Shown here piece by piece: positions 61,533-62,775 of a stretch of 62,775 bases of DNA. Position 1 is the first letter of the stretch; each line of letters starts with the position of its first letter. The position numbers and the translations under genes are program-made. A model generated the notes under the pieces. The model had not been told where the DNA came from. It worked only from the letters and a program-made list of their open reading frames with translations, and ran no database searches. Source of the DNA: Bacteroidota bacterium (GTDB lineage: Bacteria > Bacteroidota > Bacteroidia > Chitinophagales > Chitinophagaceae); contig JAUZOA010000021.1 of the NCBI GenBank assembly GCA_030706685.1, forward strand, positions 1 to 62,775, given 5' to 3'.

Positions 61533-61563
61533 TTTTTTTAGCCCCCCACATTTTTTACCTTTA
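61533..61563 (+). promoter_or_regulatory. promoter-like element for the molybdoenzyme operon
   Basis: TACCTTTA at 61556-61563 is one base from TAnnTTTG. A TTTTTTTA run at about 61532-61540 lies at the -33 distance. The start would be near 61570, 16 bases before the ATG. Confidence 0.4.
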
Positions 61564-61585
61564 GACAACAAATAAAAAAATCAAA

Positions 61586-62044
61586 ATGCCTATTTACAAT
61601 CTAAACATAAATGGAAAGGAATATCGCGCTGATGTAGCAGCCGATACGCCGCTTTTATGGGTACTCAGGGATCATCTTGGTTTAGTAGGTACCAAATATG
61701 GTTGTGGTATCGCGGAATGCGGCGCCTGTACCGTTCTTGTCGATGGCAATGCGATCCGGTCATGCACATTCATTGTTTCAAGAGTAAAATCGTTACCCGT
61801 TACAACGATTGAAGGCTTATCAGCAAACGGAGACCATCCTTTGCAATTAGCCTGGGATGAAATAGACGTACCTCAATGCGGCTATTGCCAGGCCGGCCAG
61901 ATCATGACAGCGGCGGCATTATTAAAACACAACCCCAAACCAACCGATCAGCAAATTGATGATACCATGCACGACACGCTATGCCGTTGCTGTACGTACC
62001 ATCGCATAAGAGAAGCGGTAAAATTAGCCAGCACTAAAATATAA
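61586..62044 (+). CDS. (2Fe-2S)-binding subunit of a molybdenum hydroxylase (IorA/CoxS type)
   Basis: 152 residues. The N-terminal plant-type ferredoxin domain has Cys40, Cys45, Cys48 and Cys60 (C-GIAE-CGAC...C). The second helical domain has Cys98-x-x-Cys101 and Cys133-x-Cys135 (CGYC...CRCC). This is the small subunit of isoquinoline 1-oxidoreductase or aldehyde/xanthine dehydrogenase. It feeds electrons from the molybdopterin centre. The large subunit begins three bases after its stop, so the two are co-translated. Confidence 0.95.
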   Translation: MPIYNLNINGKEYRADVAADTPLLWVLRDHLGLVGTKYGCGIAECGACTVLVDGNAIRSCTFIVSRVKSLPVTTIEGLSANGDHPLQLAWDEIDVPQCGYCQAGQIMTAAALLKHNPKPTDQQIDDTMHDTLCRCCTYHRIREAVKLASTKI

Positions 62045-62047
62045 TAT

Positions 62048-62775
62048 ATGTCAACTTTAAATAGAACCAACAGAAGAGATTTTATTAAAATAACTTCTTT
62101 TACCGGCGGTGGCTTACTGCTCGGATTTAGTTGGTTCAGTACAGAAGCGGAAATGCCGGTCATTATGACCAAAGCCAACTTTACCGGCGAACTCGGTTTC
62201 AATAGTTATTTATCCATAGGCACCGATGGCACCATTACCATTTTTTCACCCAACCCTGAACTGGGTCAGAATATCATGACTTCTTTCCCGATGATAGTCG
62301 CTGAAGAGCTGGATGCCGACTGGAGCAAAGTGAAAGTGATACAAGCACCGCTTGATACGAAAAAATTTGACCGGCAGTTAACAGGAGGTAGCGGAGCTAT
62401 CCCCCATTCCTATAAAAGGCTTAGAGTTGCCGGCGCTACTGCCAGGCAGTTACTGGTGACTGCTGCCGCTGCCCGCTGGAAAGTGGACGCGGCTGAGTGT
62501 ACAACCAGCAATGGTTTTGTTGTACATGCAAAGACAGGAAAAAAACTGGGCTATGGTGAGCTGGCCGATGAAGCTTCTAAACTAACCGCACCCACTGATG
62601 TTCCCCTCAAGAACCGGAAAGATTTTAAGATCATTGGCACTGCTGTCAGGAATATTGAAAACAAAAAGATCATTACAGGCAAAGGAATGTTTGGTTTGGA
62701 TTTTCACCGCGAAGGAATGGTATTAGCCATGATTCAACGCCCTCCTGCTTTTGGCACAAAAATTAAATCGGTAGA
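62048..62775 (+). CDS. molybdopterin-binding large subunit, xanthine dehydrogenase family (IorB-like), 3' end outside window
   Basis: The ATG at 62048 opens MSTLNRTNRRDFIKITSFTG, a Tat signal (RR-D-F-I-K). The frame stays open to the window end (242 residues). LGFNSYLSIGTDGTITIFSP, ELGQNIMTSFPMIVAEELDA and TGGSGAIPHSYKRLRVAGAT match the N-terminal part of the IorB family. IITGKGMFGLDFHREGMVLA is the start of the first molybdopterin domain. The active-site Glu lies beyond the window. The Tat signal places the mature enzyme in the periplasm. Confidence 0.9.
   Translation, partial: MSTLNRTNRRDFIKITSFTGGGLLLGFSWFSTEAEMPVIMTKANFTGELGFNSYLSIGTDGTITIFSPNPELGQNIMTSFPMIVAEELDADWSKVKVIQAPLDTKKFDRQLTGGSGAIPHSYKRLRVAGATARQLLVTAAAARWKVDAAECTTSNGFVVHAKTGKKLGYGELADEASKLTAPTDVPLKNRKDFKIIGTAVRNIENKKIITGKGMFGLDFHREGMVLAMIQRPPAFGTKIKSV

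Overview
The window reads as chromosomal DNA of a Bacteroidota bacterium, most likely of the Chitinophagaceae or a close relative. The support is two very large secreted proteins ending in the gliding-motility/type IX secretion (T9SS) type B tail, a decayed T9SS type A tail, PD40-OmpA proteins, the Bacteroidota promoter motif TAnnTTTG ahead of several genes, few Shine-Dalgarno sites, and many proteins of families common in that group. I see no plasmid, prophage, CRISPR array or transposase gene.

Layout. 1-8.2 kb: end of a Gfo/Idh/MocA oxidoreductase, a methyltransferase, an MpaB-like oxygenase, a GH78 rhamnosidase, a sulfite-oxidase-like enzyme, two small unknown proteins and a KAS III-like thiolase. 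8.2-13 kb: RhlE-type RNA helicase, a cold-shock-domain protein with an alpha/beta hydrolase, and a PD40-OmpA protein. 13-22.4 kb: a GNAT-ankyrin fusion, a PLDc_N-TPR membrane protein, a large T9SS type B adhesin, a membrane SGNH protein, an S9 peptidase and tRNA-Thr(CGT). 22.8-31.3 kb: endonuclease III, a pentameric ligand-gated channel homologue, an RRM protein, a 2OG-Fe(II) oxygenase, a secreted six-hairpin-like protein, a TMEM175 channel, a shortened pyruvate kinase and hemolysin III. 31.5-44.2 kb: a patchy accessory stretch with several pseudogenes, small secreted proteins and a putative clan CD peptidase-like protein. 44.4-62.8 kb: amidohydrolase, sensor kinase, DUF1415, cupredoxin, DinB, GyrI-like and SRPBCC proteins, GH1 beta-glucosidase, a beta-lactamase-fold protein, an NHL/T9SS protein, and the start of an isoquinoline/xanthine-dehydrogenase-type two-subunit molybdoenzyme.

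Working together. Most genes are single units. Clear or likely operons are CSD + hydrolase (10041-11284), the two small genes at 6284-6962, and the molybdoenzyme pair at 61586-62775. The helicase, the CSD protein and the RRM protein form a plausible cold/RNA-handling set. GH78 and GH1 point to breakdown of plant or microbial glycosides.

The strongest unexplained signal is a family of 103-143 bp intergenic inverted-repeat elements. They have related ends (consensus RRYAGTGTCYCRGTTT). Three copies are flanked by perfect 8-bp direct repeats and two by 6-of-8 repeats, so they behave like non-autonomous transposable elements (MITEs). Relic and nested copies occur too. The window also holds about five genes in visible decay (VOC, T9SS-tail protein, OmpA, GNAT, one unknown).
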